A stretch of 64,000 bases of DNA from Hydrangea macrophylla (taxonomy: Eukaryota > Streptophyta > Magnoliopsida > Cornales > Hydrangeaceae). A program made the translations under genes and the position numbers. This document shows, piece by piece, positions 11,126 to 21,550 of this stretch (its first letter is position 1; each line of letters opens with the position of its first letter). The notes under the pieces were generated by a model. That model was given only the letters and a program-made list of their open reading frames with translations. It did not search any database and was not told the origin of the DNA. Location of the stretch: the NCBI GenBank assembly GCA_033977485.1, contig CM066983.1:107227580-107291579 (forward strand), in the 5' to 3' direction.

Positions 11126-11940
11126 GTATGAATTGTTCTATGATTAAAAATTGTTGTTCTATGATCATAAATTGTTGTTCCGTGACCACAATTGTTGTTT
11201 CATGTTCAGTAATTGTTGTTCCAATTACTATTCCCTAATCAGTAATTGTTCTTCTATTTGAAATTATTGTTCCATGATCAGTAAATATTGTTCCATTATC
11301 ACAAATAACAGTTCCATGATTAGTAACTGTTGTTCCATAATTAGAAATTGTTGTTCCATTATTAGAAATTGTGGTTCCATGATTAGTAATTGTTGCTCTA
11401 TGAACACAAATTGTTGTTCTATTATTAGAAATTCTTGTTCCATGATCATAAATTGTTGTTCCATAATCATGAATTGTTGATCCATGATCAATAACTATTG
11501 TTCCATAAACTTAAATTGTTGTTCAATGATTAGAAATTATTATTTCATGATCAGTAATTGTTCTTCTATTATCAGAAATCCAATATTATCAACCTATTCA
11601 TGCTTCTATATGATTTAAGAAAGAGGTAAATAAAAAAGACTTGCCGAGAACTTACCCAGATTGTTGTTCTATAATCTGTAATTGTTGTTCCTTTGTTAGA
11701 AATTGTTGTTCCATTATCATGAATAGTTGTTACAGGATTACAAACTGTTGTTCCATTATCAGTAATCGATGTTCCAATGATTAGAAATTGTTGTTCCATG
11801 ATCATGAATTGTTGTAACATGATTAATAATTGTTGTTCCATGAACCTAAATTGTTGTTCCATTATTAAAAATTGCTGGTCCATCTCAGAAATTGTTGTTC
11901 TAAGGTCAGTAAATGTTGTTCTACTATTATAAATTGTCCC
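11126..11940. repeat. 21-bp minisatellite, array A
   Basis: The array has about 33 degenerate units of roughly 21 bp built on AATTGTTGTTCCATGATCA. A non-repeat segment at about 11575-11658 interrupts it. Because 21 is a multiple of three, long frames stay open: the minus strand reads repeats of LLIMEQQ and the plus strand repeats of CCSMISN. I treat these as by-products of the repeat rather than as genes. The sequence is related to arrays B and C. Confidence 0.85.
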
Positions 11941-12109
11941 CTTCATAACAAACATAGCATAGGAGAAAGAGAGAGTGAGAGAGAGGGAGACGCCAAGACA
12001 GAAGAAGAGAAATGTAATAGTCTCCGAGAAACATGAAAGAGAAAATATGTGTATAACAACCAAGCAAACTACACACATTGCACATGCTAAAGCAGTGAAG
12101 GTGTGGAGG

Positions 12110-14551
12110 TGTAACACCCGTACCCGGAGAATGGGTTAATTATTGTGTTAATATGCATTAATTAGTATAATTAGTGTATAAACGGATTAAGGGGAGGCTT
12201 GGACTCGTCCATGTAAAAAGTGTTCAGAGAGGGACACTAGTTAGAAAAGTCCCCAGTGAGGTGGGACAGGTATTGAAATGGAACCCAGCGAAGGGTAAAA
12301 TGGTAATTTGCATTTTAAATGATTAAATGCATTTTATGTGTTTATATGAATATTTGTTTACATGCTTTCATATTACATGTTGATATATGTGTAGCATTTG
12401 GTGTTATAAGGGTATAATTGAAACGGATTTAAAATTTGTAGGTGCGATAGCAATTTCACAAAATATGTGGGCCCCACGTTGGGACCCATACGAACTTAGA
12501 CAAACACTCATTAAATAATTGGGTAGTTAATAGAATGTTTGGGGGATTTCATAATAAGAACTTAAGAAATTTTGGGGGTGTAAATGAAAAAAAGGAAAAT
12601 TGAGGTTGGGACACCTCACATACATGCATATGGAGGTGTCAAGATTGAGAGAGTCTCTCAATTTATAGCAGAATCAAAAGAAAAACAAAGAGAGCCCGGG
12701 AGAGAAAGACGAGCTCGAGACGCCGACGTCGAATTCTCGACGTTCCGTCGCCGCCGTTCGTCGGATTCGCGAACCGAAGCCGTTTTTGGACTCGTGGAGG
12801 TGAGACGAACGTTCCTATACCCTTAATTTATGTTTAATTCGCTGGATTTTGGTAGTTTATACTTAACGGTGAGACGTCGTCTACCGAATCCTTGTAGGAT
12901 TCATTGTGGTGTAGGAATTGAGCTAAAATTGGTGAAATTCAGCACACCTCTAGCTTGAATTTGCGTAAAATCTGTGAATAAGGTGAGTTTTCTAGCCTAA
13001 AAATGATTGTGTTTAATGTGTTCAAGGCTTCAAGTGGTGTTAGAGATATTAATCCTTGTTTAGAAGCTATTATATTGTTGGATTGATAATTTCATATCAA
13101 TTTTATGAGAATTATGTGTTGATACATGTATATGTGCTTATATGTCTATGTGGTAGTCAATGAGCACCGGGGAAATGGTTCATTGTTGGGAGTAATAAGG
13201 GTGGTGAAGAGGAAGAATCCGATAAATACGGAAGTCCAAGGAATAGAAGTGGCCATGGGACCAAGAGAGGTCTTCGGGTCTGAATGAACCATATAACCGG
13301 TGACTCGGCGACTACAGTTGTGTTTTTATGTGTTAATTATAGCATTGCACGTGTTAAACATTCAGTCATGTTAGAATGCTCACTAAGCAAATTGCTTAAG
13401 AAAAACCGTTTTCCTATTTCTGTTGTGGTACATAACAACCACCGCAGGTACGGAGCAATACCCGGAGAGGAAGTGACGTGCTCGGGATTGGGAAAGAGAT
13501 TTGGGTCTTGTAATTATGTTTATAACTTGTAATATAGTATAACTTGTGGGTTAGTATCCTTGACTTGTGAATTAAAGTCTTGACTTGTGGATGGGAGAGA
13601 TGGGGGAGATTTGTGCCCCATGCTTGTGAACTTCTTTTGAACTTGTAAAATGATGTAAATTATGGTTCCTTTTATGTTGGTGTTCATACTTGGGTTGTTG
13701 GAAATGAATTTGGATCATAACTATGTATTTGGAAGTGAAAAGTAGAACCCATGTATAATCTCTTTTGTTTTGCTCAAATGGTGCAAGTTAGTAATTAAGA
13801 CCATCTTGACAAGTTCGGATGTGTCACTACTGTTTTAAACATGTTTCCTTAGTGTTTACAATGCTAGCTACAACCTTGAGTTGATTCCCAACAAGTTTCA
13901 TGAATTTTGAATGAGAATTGAGTTTCAAAGTTTAAAAGATCGTTGTATTTCAAATGAAATGAGTTCTTAGTGGATTTGATCAAATTGTGAATATGATTCT
14001 ATGATCCATGCTTAACTTGAGTTTAGACATGTTTAGAAATGTGTTGGAATTGATTTCCCAAAGTTTCATAATGTTTCCATGTGATTTGGTTGTGTTTTGG
14101 TAAGTTAAAACTTGTTTTGACAGCACAAAAAATTAGCAGCAGAATTGTGAAGGGATCGATCCGCGATTTGTGAAGGGATCGATCCGCCCTTTTAAGGGAA
14201 CATTCTGCGAGAGCCTCATATAAATGGATCGATCCGCGATTTATGAAGGGATCGATCCGCTTTGTATTTTTCCTTGGACGTCCATTTTTACGGAAACGTG
14301 CATAACTTTTTCTATAAAACTCGGATTCACGCGCCGTTTGTTGCGTTGGAACCGGAACTCAAAAATCTAACTTTTGGTATAAAAATTTTACATACTTTCT
14401 TAATGACCATTTTGCCCTTAGGGGCTGTTTTGTCAACCTAAAGTTCTTTAAAGTGATTTTATTCACCTCTCCTTCTAATTAGTGTATATTTTGGGTGAGG
14501 TTATTCTTGTTACACATGTCCTAATCCGCCAAGGCAGGTTGGGGTGTGACA
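12110..14551 (+). mobile_element. Solo LTR, 2.44 kb, with target duplication GGAGG
   Basis: The element starts TGTAACACCCGTACC and ends GGTTGGGGTGTGACA, so its ends are inverted TGT...ACA repeats. Identical GGAGG lies on both sides (12105-12109 and 14552-14556). There is no internal region, so it is a solo LTR left by LTR recombination. Inside it, a TATA-like TTTATAGC lies at about 12660, a purine-rich leader follows, and a GGTGAG donor near 12800 ends a GC-rich first-exon-like block. It belongs to the same long-LTR family as 21551-23688, sharing the CTCGTGGAGGT(A/G)AGA block. I infer a Ty3/gypsy origin from LTR length only; no coding sequence remains. Confidence 0.85.
14153..14258. repeat. 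Array of GGATCGATCC palindromes
   Basis: The ten-base palindrome occurs exactly at 14153-14162, 14176-14185, 14226-14235 and 14249-14258, mostly inside a GGATCGATCCGC context. A conserved block with CATAACTTTTTCTA and GTTGCGTTGGAACC follows. Confidence 0.9.
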
Positions 14552-14556
14552 GGAGG

Positions 14557-14860
14557 ATAGCGCATACCTTCTCGGGTTCGGTTCAAAACTTCGGGTTGAA
14601 TTTCAACCGAAGTTTGGAAATTTCAACAAAAGATAGATCATTGTTCTTTCTAAAAACTACAGATCTGCAACCAATTTCTATATGCCTCACAGTCTCAACA
14701 TGAAATCATGTTCTAACTTCTACCAAAAAAAAAACACAGAGAGAGAGCTTCCAACAGTAAAGTTAAAAGCCTAAAAAAATAGAGAGAGAGAGAGCTTCAC
14801 AGATTTCTTCACTCATTGATTTCTTCACTTTCTGTTCTACCACTCATTGATTCTCTTTGT
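14557..14860. other. Continuation of the unit split by the solo LTR
   Basis: Removing the solo LTR joins GAAGGTGTGGAGG to ATAGCGCATACC. The stretch has GA runs at 14740-14795 and no gene that I can recognise. Confidence 0.5.
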
Positions 14861-15420
14861 ACAAGCAAAAAGTTTAAAAGTGCATCCAAAGGAAACTTGT
14901 TGGAAATAAGTTCAACATTTATACTAGCTTTACAATTACATGAGGAACTTGTCCAAAACGCTAGTGACATGATACGAACTTGCCAGACCGGCTCCACACG
15001 ACGCGATCCGTTTAAACACAAAACATAGGTGTTACATAGATTTTACCAAATTCTATTCCAAAACAACCAAACATCAAGTTAAAAGTTCTAAGCTCTTTGG
15101 CTACAACCAAAGTGTTAACTTTAACATAAAAGGAACTACAATTTACAACATTTTACAAGTTAAAAGAGAGTTCTTATGCACGAGTCCCAAATCTCCCCCA
15201 TCTCTCCCATCATTTCCTCTCCGGGTATTGCTCCGAACCTACGGTGGTTGTTATTTACCACAACAGAAAAGGAAAATGGTTTTCTTAAGCATTACGCTTA
15301 ATGAGCAATGTAAATATGATTGAATGTTTTAACAAGTGCAATGCTACAAATGGTTCATGATATGTTTAACAGTACTTTGAGTATAGTGCGTTGTCACATC
15401 AATGAGTAAATGGTTCATGA
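14860..15420 (-). mobile_element. Inverted fragment of the same LTR family
   Basis: The reverse complement of this stretch matches the 13380-13850 part of the solo LTR. Shared blocks include ACAACCACCG, GGAGCAATACCCGGAGAGG, GGGAGAGATGGGGGAGATTTG and GATG.GTCACTA. An internal deletion joins GGAGAGGAA to GATGGGAGAG. No LTR ends are present. Confidence 0.7.
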
Positions 15421-15562
15421 TATGTTTAAAATGACATTAGTACATAAAACTTTTGCAAACACCATCCCATCATAACATTAGTACTCCACCCATCCCCGAC
15501 ACACAAACCCAAAATCATACAATAGTTGGATTGCCATCCTCAAAATAACAATAAAAGTAGTT

Positions 15563-16015
15563 TCACTCCTCACCCATTCCAATGACATTCTGAACATTGT
15601 TAAGAGTTATATTTAGGCATCCAGAGGAGCGAGGTAAACGCCATACGATTACACTTGTTAGGATCAATGCGACGCCAGGAACAATCTTTCCTTGCCATTT
15701 TTCATCCTAAAAAATCTTGTGCTCCATAGTACCAGCGATCTTTCTAGTATGATCCTTAATAACACACAGATAAATGTCTTTATGATAATCATTGGCATCT
15801 ATGTGGGTTAAGCTTTCCAAAATACCGACGACAAAATTTGCCAACCAAGGGCCATTTTGGGGTATTAGTGTGTGGATGGGAATCCACCCTTCCGTGTCTA
15901 AGTACCCAAAATTGATGACTTTCATCCAAGGGTATTTTCGGAATGTATCGTCCTCGGTGGGCTCTTCTCGTAAGACCCTTCTGAGGAAACCAGCCGGGCC
16001 ATGGCTAAGCTTAAG
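15563..16015 (-). pseudogene. OB-fold protein fragment resembling HROB (copy 1)
   Basis: On the minus strand the frame reads EEPTEDDTFRKYPW, then NGPWLANFVVGILESLTH, then KDIYLCVIKDHTRKIAG, then GKIVPGVALILTSVIVW, and ends CLNITLNNVQNVIGMGEE with a stop at 15563. The order (hydrophobic strand, D-x-x-L-x-x-K-D, GTM.HK.F, P-G-V-A-L-I-L, YLNITL-N-V) resembles from memory the C-terminal OB fold of HROB-type homologous-recombination proteins, which bind MCM8-MCM9. One TAG interrupts the frame after HKIF, where copy 2 has CAG. No clear in-frame start is present upstream. It is about 62% identical by eye to copy 2 at 18075-18659. It could instead be another OB-fold family. Confidence 0.6.
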
Positions 16016-16313
16016 GCTCTGTTTTATTTACCTAAATTGTCTGTGTGTTCACAAATAAATTACAGAAAGAGTAAAAATAGAAAGGACTCAATTGACTCTC
16101 TATCTCTCTCACTCTATGTTCTTGCTTGTGTGTGTATAGACAAAGGGATGAGGGTGATATTATGTAGCAGTAGGGACAATGTGGGATGAGCCAGTGATGA
16201 GAAGACTTGTTCCTAAAATGTCTAATGCTTGATTGGGTCATGGATGAAAAGAGAAATGGGAGAGAGAGAGAGAGAGAGAGAGAGAATGATTTACCCAGTT
16301 ACCTGCTACCGGA

Positions 16314-16383
<70 letters not shown>

Positions 16384-16487
16384 AAGTGGTTTTGCTCTTT
16401 TAAAAAGCTTGGACACGTGGATGGCTTAGATGAAGCCAAATTTCATCCAATGACTGAGAATGGTTTGGGTGTATATACACCCAAACC
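16016..16487 (-). promoter_or_regulatory. Leader and promoter-like region of the HROB-like unit
   Basis: On the minus strand, a palindrome containing TATATA (16462-16487) is followed by CCACGTG (16412-16418), a long CT tract (GA on the plus strand, 16317-16380, with a second at 16260-16284) and a leader shared with 10281-10720. The spacing is that of a TATA box, G-box and pyrimidine-rich 5' UTR, but no start of transcription can be placed. Confidence 0.5.
16317..16380. repeat. (GA)n microsatellite
   Basis: About 30 uninterrupted GA repeats. It is the plus-strand view of the CT tract in the leader. Confidence 0.95.
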
Positions 16488-16502
16488 GCCGGCATTAACA
16501 CC

Positions 16503-17998
16503 TGAAATGTTGTTCAATGATGAGAAAATGTTGTTCTATTTGCATAAAATGTTGTTCCGTGCAAAGCAAATGTTGTTCCAGCATCGTCAAATGTTGTTCC
16601 ATCGATCGTAAAATGTTGTTCTATTTTAATCAAATGTTGTTCCATGGACTGTCAAATATTGTTCCAGAGCATCAAATGTTGTTCCGTGCAAATCAAATAT
16701 TGTTCCATGGATCGTCAAATGTTGTTCCATTTGCATCAAATGTTGTTCCGTGTAAATCAAATGTTGTTCCATGCATCGTCGAATGTTGTTCAATGGATCG
16801 TAAAATGTTGTTCTATTTTCATCAAATATTATTCCATGGACCATCAAATGTTGTTCCAGAGCATCAAATGCTGTTCCGTGCAAATCAAATATTGTTCCAT
16901 GGATAGTCAAATGTTGTTCTATTTGTATCAAATGTTGTTCCGTGCCAAGCAAATGTTATTCCATGCATCGTCAAATGTTGTTCTATCTATCGTAAAATTT
17001 TGTTCTATTTTCATCAAATGTTGTTCCATGGACCGTCAAATGTTGTTCCAGAGCATCAAATGTTGTTCCGGTCCATGGAACAACATTGAATTTCCATAGA
17101 ACAACATTTTACGATCCATAGAACAATATTTGACGGTCCATGAAACAACATTGGATTTCCATAGAACAACATTTTACGATTCATAGAACAACATTTGACG
17201 ATGCATGGAATAACATTTGATTTACACGGAACAACATTTGTTGCTCGTGGAACAACATTTGACGGTCCATGGAGCAACATTTAATTTACACGGAACAACA
17301 TTTGATGCTCATGGAACAACATTTGACGGTCCATAGAACAACATTTGATTTCCATAGAACAACATTTTACGATCCATAGAACAACATTTGACGATGCATG
17401 GAACAACATTTGATTTACACGGAACAACATTTGCTGTTCGTGGAACAACATTTGACGGTCCATGGAACAACATTTGATTTACACAGAACAACATTTGCTG
17501 CTCGTGGAACAACATTTGACGGTCCATGGAGCAACATTTGATTTACATAGAACAACAGTTAATGCTCATGGAACAACATTTGACGGTCCATGGAACAACA
17601 TTTGATTTCCATAGAACAACATTTTACGATCCATAGAACAACATTTGACGATGCATGGAACAATATTTGATTTACACGGAACAACATTTGCTGCTTGTGG
17701 AAGAACATTTGACGGTCCATGGAACAACATTTGATTTACACGGAACAACATTTGTTGATCGTGAAACAACATTTGACGGTCCATGGAACAACATTTGATT
17801 TTTATAGAACAACATTTTACGATCCATAGAACAACATTTGACGGTCCATGGAACAACATTTGATTTCCATAGAACAACATTTTACGATCCATAGAACAAC
17901 ATTTGACGGTCCATGGAACAACATTTGATTTCCATAGAACAACATTTTACGATTCATAGAACAACATTTGACGATGCATAGAACAACATTTGATTTGC
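16503..17998. repeat. 20-22-bp minisatellite, array B, with an orientation switch
   Basis: About 70 units share AAATGTTGTTC and carry one of six tails: CATGGACCGTC, CAGAGCATC, CGTGCAAATC, CATGCATCGTC, TATCGATCGTA or TATTTTCATC. In the first half the six types follow one another as a higher-order repeat of about 128 bp. Units read forward up to about 17070 and as the reverse complement from about 17078 on, so the array is a large inverted repeat meeting at TTCCGGTCCATGGAAC. The open frames across it are by-products of the repeat. Confidence 0.92.
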
Positions 17999-18074
17999 AC
18001 ATAACACAAGGACATAATTTCAACTAAACAAACACGTAAACAACATAAGAACGAAACACAAGAGCACTGAACAT

Positions 18075-18659
18075 TCATTCCTCATCCAATCCTATGACAT
18101 TTTGAATATTGTTGAGATGTATATTCAGGGTTGCAAAGTTTAAACGAGGTGGCCGCCATATGACTACACTAATTAGGACCAATGCAACGCCTGGAACGAT
18201 CTTTCCTTGTCATTTTTCATCCTGAAAGACCTTGGGATCAATATCAGCATTGATCATTCCCATGTTATCCTTAATATCACATAGGTAAACGTCGTTATGA
18301 AATTGATCAGCTGGTATGTGGGTCAAGCTGTTCAAAATACCCACGACCATATCTGCCAGCCAAGGGCCGTTCGCACAATTTATAGTTCGGATGGGACATA
18401 ACTGTTCCGAAGCTAAGTACCCTTGGTTGACGATTTTCAACCAAGGGTTTTTTCGGAACGTGTCATCCTCAGTTGGCTGTTGAAAAGTCCTTAAGTAGGC
18501 ACTGGGAAATTGCCTTCTGATACTAGATGAAATACTACCTTCGGATGACTCTCATCTTTGCCATACAGGAGGTCGGGATGAATTTTCTCGGAATATAGCA
18601 GCTCGAGATAATCCTCGTGTGGATGAACCACCACGGGATGACTGACCTCTTTTCATCAT
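18075..18659 (-). pseudogene. OB-fold protein gene resembling HROB (copy 2), nearly full frame
   Basis: One frame of 195 codons runs from an ATG at 18659 to a stop at 18075 and is broken only by TGA after PPVWQR and by TGA in DEK*QGKIVPG. Copy 1 has TGG at the second site, so the lesions differ between copies. The N-terminus is Arg/Ser/Gly-rich (MMKRGQSSRGGSSTRGLSR). The OB-fold-like part reads ANGPWLADMVVGILNSLTH, DVYLCDIKDNMGMI, GKIVPGVALVLISVVIW and TLNIHLNNIQNVIGLDEE. The frame is much shorter than full HROB proteins, so this would be an OB-fold-only derivative. A TATA box and a 60-bp repeat lie upstream. Confidence 0.6.
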
Positions 18660-18754
18660 TTTGGGAGTTTGGATTAATATGTTAGATAGATATATAGTAG
18701 AGTAGTATACTGAAAGATCTGAATTTATTGTGATCCCTTAGAGTTAGATGACCC

Positions 18755-18765
18755 ATTATATATAG
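18755..18765 (-). promoter_or_regulatory. TATA box upstream of OB-fold copy 2
   Basis: CTATATATAAT on the minus strand lies about 95 bp upstream of the ATG at 18659, a usual plant spacing. No other TATA-like site is as close. Confidence 0.5.
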
Positions 18766-18805
18766 TTATAAGGAAGATGCAGAGTTTTGGTTTTGCATTT
18801 ACGAT

Positions 18806-19155
18806 CCAGTGACTTGTCGTGTCATACGACAAGGTAATGCCTTATCGCGTCATACGACATGCGTCAGTGATTTGACGCATCATACTACAAATGCCAGTGA
18901 CTTGACGCGTCATACGACAAGGCAATGACTTATCGCGTCATACGATAGACGTCAGTGATTTGACACATCATACTACAGATGCCAGTGACTTGTCGCGTCA
19001 TACGACAGACGTTAGTGATTTGACGCATCATACTCCATATGCCAGTGACTTGTCGCGTCATACGACAGACGTCAGTGATTTGACGCATCATACTACAGAT
19101 GACAGTGACTTGTCGCGTCATATGACAGAATGTAGTGACTTGTCACGTCATACAA
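18806..19155. repeat. Dimeric 2 x 30-bp minisatellite
   Basis: About eleven 30-bp units alternate between a GCCAGTGACTTGTCGCGTCA type (with ATACGACA) and a GTCAGTGATTTGACGCATCA type (with ATACTACA), giving a 60-bp period. Each unit contains TGACG/CGTCA-like cores of the kind bound by bZIP factors. The array lies 40-390 bp upstream of the TATA box of OB-fold copy 2. Confidence 0.85.
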
Positions 19156-19235
19156 AAAATTGGTATCACCTATATTTACAAAGACAAAAGGCAAACACAA
19201 CAACAATACAATATCAAACACAACAGCAACAGAAT

Positions 19236-19356
19236 ATCATGAATATAATGCTATGGTTCTCAAGTTTTGATTATAATGCTATGGTTCCCAAATTTTAATT
19301 AAAATGCTATGGTTCCCAAATTTTGATTCCCATGTTTTGATTATAATGTTATGGTT
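19236..19356. repeat. Short tandem repeat of about 29 bp
   Basis: Four imperfect units carry TATAATGCTATGGTTCCCAA followed by TTTTGAT. The third and fourth units have small changes. Confidence 0.8.
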
Positions 19357-19521
19357 CCTTCAATTACCGATGTATGTCATGCATATTGCTCTTACACTGA
19401 TCCTAATGGCCAAACTTGGTATGGCGAGCTACGTCCTTTTGTGAACACACCAATACCTTATAATTTCCCTTTCTCCAATGTTGGCCACATTATCATTGGT
19501 GAAGCCAGTATGTTGTTATGA
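19351..19521 (+). other. Short unrecognised ORF
   Basis: Fifty-six codons start with ATG (MVPSITDVCHAYCSYTD) and include GQTWYGELRPFVNTPIPYN. The composition looks protein-like, but I cannot place it in a family. The start overlaps the preceding short repeat. It may be a gene fragment carried by a transposon. Confidence 0.2.
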
Positions 19522-19539
19522 ATACACTGGCGATCTGTC

Positions 19540-20508
19540 TCATTCGTTTAACGTCGCAATTACGACAAAACTCAACATACAAATTCCCAATCATTCTGAA
19601 ACTTTACCAAAGGTATATAAACATAGTAGACTGCATGTCTAAGCTTTGAAAACATTAACGGAACTCGTTTGGATCAAATCTCTTAAGTGCTACAACAAAT
19701 TCATAAAACATGAAATTCAACGTGTTAACCATCAAAACGCGAACTCAAGAGTTCCAAGTCACTTCCAACCAACTTAAAAAGGTTTTCAAAAGAATATTAC
19801 ATCAACTCAATAATAATACAGAGCTTCTATGATTTGGTTACAAAAATCTATACCCAATTCCTCCAAATGATCCCAACGGCCTCATCCCTTGCATTCTATC
19901 TTTCATTTCTTCATACCTGCAATGGAGTAAATCTCCATTGCTCAGCTACATGCTGAGTGTACAATTCTGCATGTATGGTTATATGACAACTCATGGTTTA
20001 AAACATCTAAAACACATAGAAATAGTCTCTAGGGTGAGTGGTACGCATTCATCCGGTAAATGTAACCGATGCGGTGGAAGGCACACCTGTCCCAAGCATC
20101 ACGTACATTGGTTGGGACTTCCTCCATACCAAGTACTGTATCCTGATTGGGCCTTCCTCCATACCAGTCGCAACCACAATCAATATTACAATACTCAAGG
20201 TTCGAGGAGCTTACCCCCGGATGAAATTGCACCAAACTCCCCTTTGACCCAAGTAAACACATAATATGCTCACATAAACAGTTATACATGCTTTTATCGT
20301 AATTTCACGTGCATAATTAACGGGCCTAATTAATACATGAATTTCGCTCGGATCCAAAATATCAAAGTCGATATTCAAAACATGAAATTTTCATATATTT
20401 CATAGATCTAGAATTCATACCTCGTGCGATCTCTTCGAAACTTTGAAGGATCAACTAGAGGCCCAAATAATCGTCGGATCTCAGATTAGGAGTGATTCCT
20501 ACAAGTAT
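19540..20508 (-). mobile_element. Inverted fragment of the long-LTR family
   Basis: The reverse complement matches the 22310-22930 part of the solo LTR at 21551-23688. Shared blocks include CTTGTAGGAAT, GATCCTTCAAAGTTT, ATCGCACGAGGTATGAA, GGCCCGTTAATTATGCACG, CACTCAGCATGTAGCTGAGCA and CTCCATTGCAGGTA. Neither LTR end is present. The part left of about 19850 has no match that I can see in the other copy. Confidence 0.7.
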
Positions 20509-20575
20509 TTACATGTTTTTCCCAAATTTACATGTTTTTTCCCAAATTTACATGTACTTCCCAAATTACATGTTG
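20503..20575. repeat. Tandem repeat of about 20 bp
   Basis: Four units of TTTACATGTTTTTCCCAAA type. The array ends exactly at the copia LTR. Confidence 0.8.
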
Positions 20576-21099
20576 TTATGAATACACTGGCAATCATGAT
20601 TCCATCATTAATTTATATCCACCACACAATCAATATTGTCACCCAATCCAATGAGATATTGACCCATTTAAGGATTTCACCCTTTCAGGGATCAAAGTAT
20701 AAATATCAAATGTACGTGTTTATAAATTAACTTAGGATTTAGAGCATAAGCACTCATAATAGCCATGAGGTATTAACTATCTTATAAGGCAGTATAAAGA
20801 TAACCTACTACAATACCACGATGTAATCCTACCAATGGTGTGTCCAATCCCATGTAAGACTGTAAACCAAAATCTTATATTCGACAATATCCGATTGTCT
20901 GATCTTCCGTGTGTAAGCCGAACTCTACACACCAAACCACCTACTATGTAGAATGAAAGACACACATGCATAATATTAAATAAACAATATAATATAAACA
21001 TTGCCCACACAGATTCTCATAAAAATGAAATAACTGGTTTTATTGAATGAATAATAAATCAACTCCATAAAGCATGACGTTTAGTATATATCCCTAACA
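20571..21099 (-). mobile_element. 3' LTR of truncated copia element C
   Basis: On the minus strand the LTR starts TGTTAGGGATATATAC (21099) next to the polypurine tract AAGTGGGAGAT and ends in ATTCATAACAACA (20571). The last 22 bases also occur at 19511-19532, probably from another LTR. The matching 5' LTR is missing. Confidence 0.75.
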
Positions 21100-21550
21100 A
21101 TCTCCCACTTAGACTCAAAGCCATGATGCGACACACCTCACTTCTATCCCTTCCACGTGACTATCAAAAGTCTTGGCCGGTAAGCTCTTGGTGAAAGGAT
21201 CTGTCAGGTTATTTGCTGATGCTATCTTGGTCACTTCAACATCACCTCTTTGTACGATCTCTCGTATCAGGTGATACTTACGCTCAATGTGTTTTCCCTT
21301 CTTATGGGCCCTAGGTTCCTTTGAGTTAGCAACTGCTCCGCTATTATTGCAATAAAGGGTAATTGCCGATTGTACCATAGGTACTACTCTTAGATGCATA
21401 AGAAAGTTTCTGAGCCAAACGGCCTCCTTAGTGGCTTCCGAAGCAGCCACATACTTGGCTTCCATGGTGGAATCAACAATACATGATTGCTTGATACTCC
21501 TCCAACTAATGGCTCCACCTCCAAGAGTAAACACATATCCTGAGGTACAC

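Noticed and set aside
11264..12117. Minus-strand frames with a seven-residue LLIMEQQ periodicity, suggesting a coiled-coil protein
   Set aside because: The period comes from the 21-bp unit. Plus-strand frames are equally open, and the frame breaks at the non-repeat segment. No start context or homologue is seen.
12584..12826. 80-codon frame in the solo LTR
   Set aside because: It lies over the GC-rich leader and donor block of the LTR. The sister LTR does not keep the frame, so coding is unlikely.
16207..16611. Frames rich in Glu-Arg repeats
   Set aside because: They are translation of the (GA)n microsatellite.
16503..17998. Regular repeats with variable tails, at first sight like a CRISPR array
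   Set aside because: The constant part is only 11 bp, the tails are six recurring types and not unique spacers, and the context is plant nuclear DNA. It is a minisatellite.
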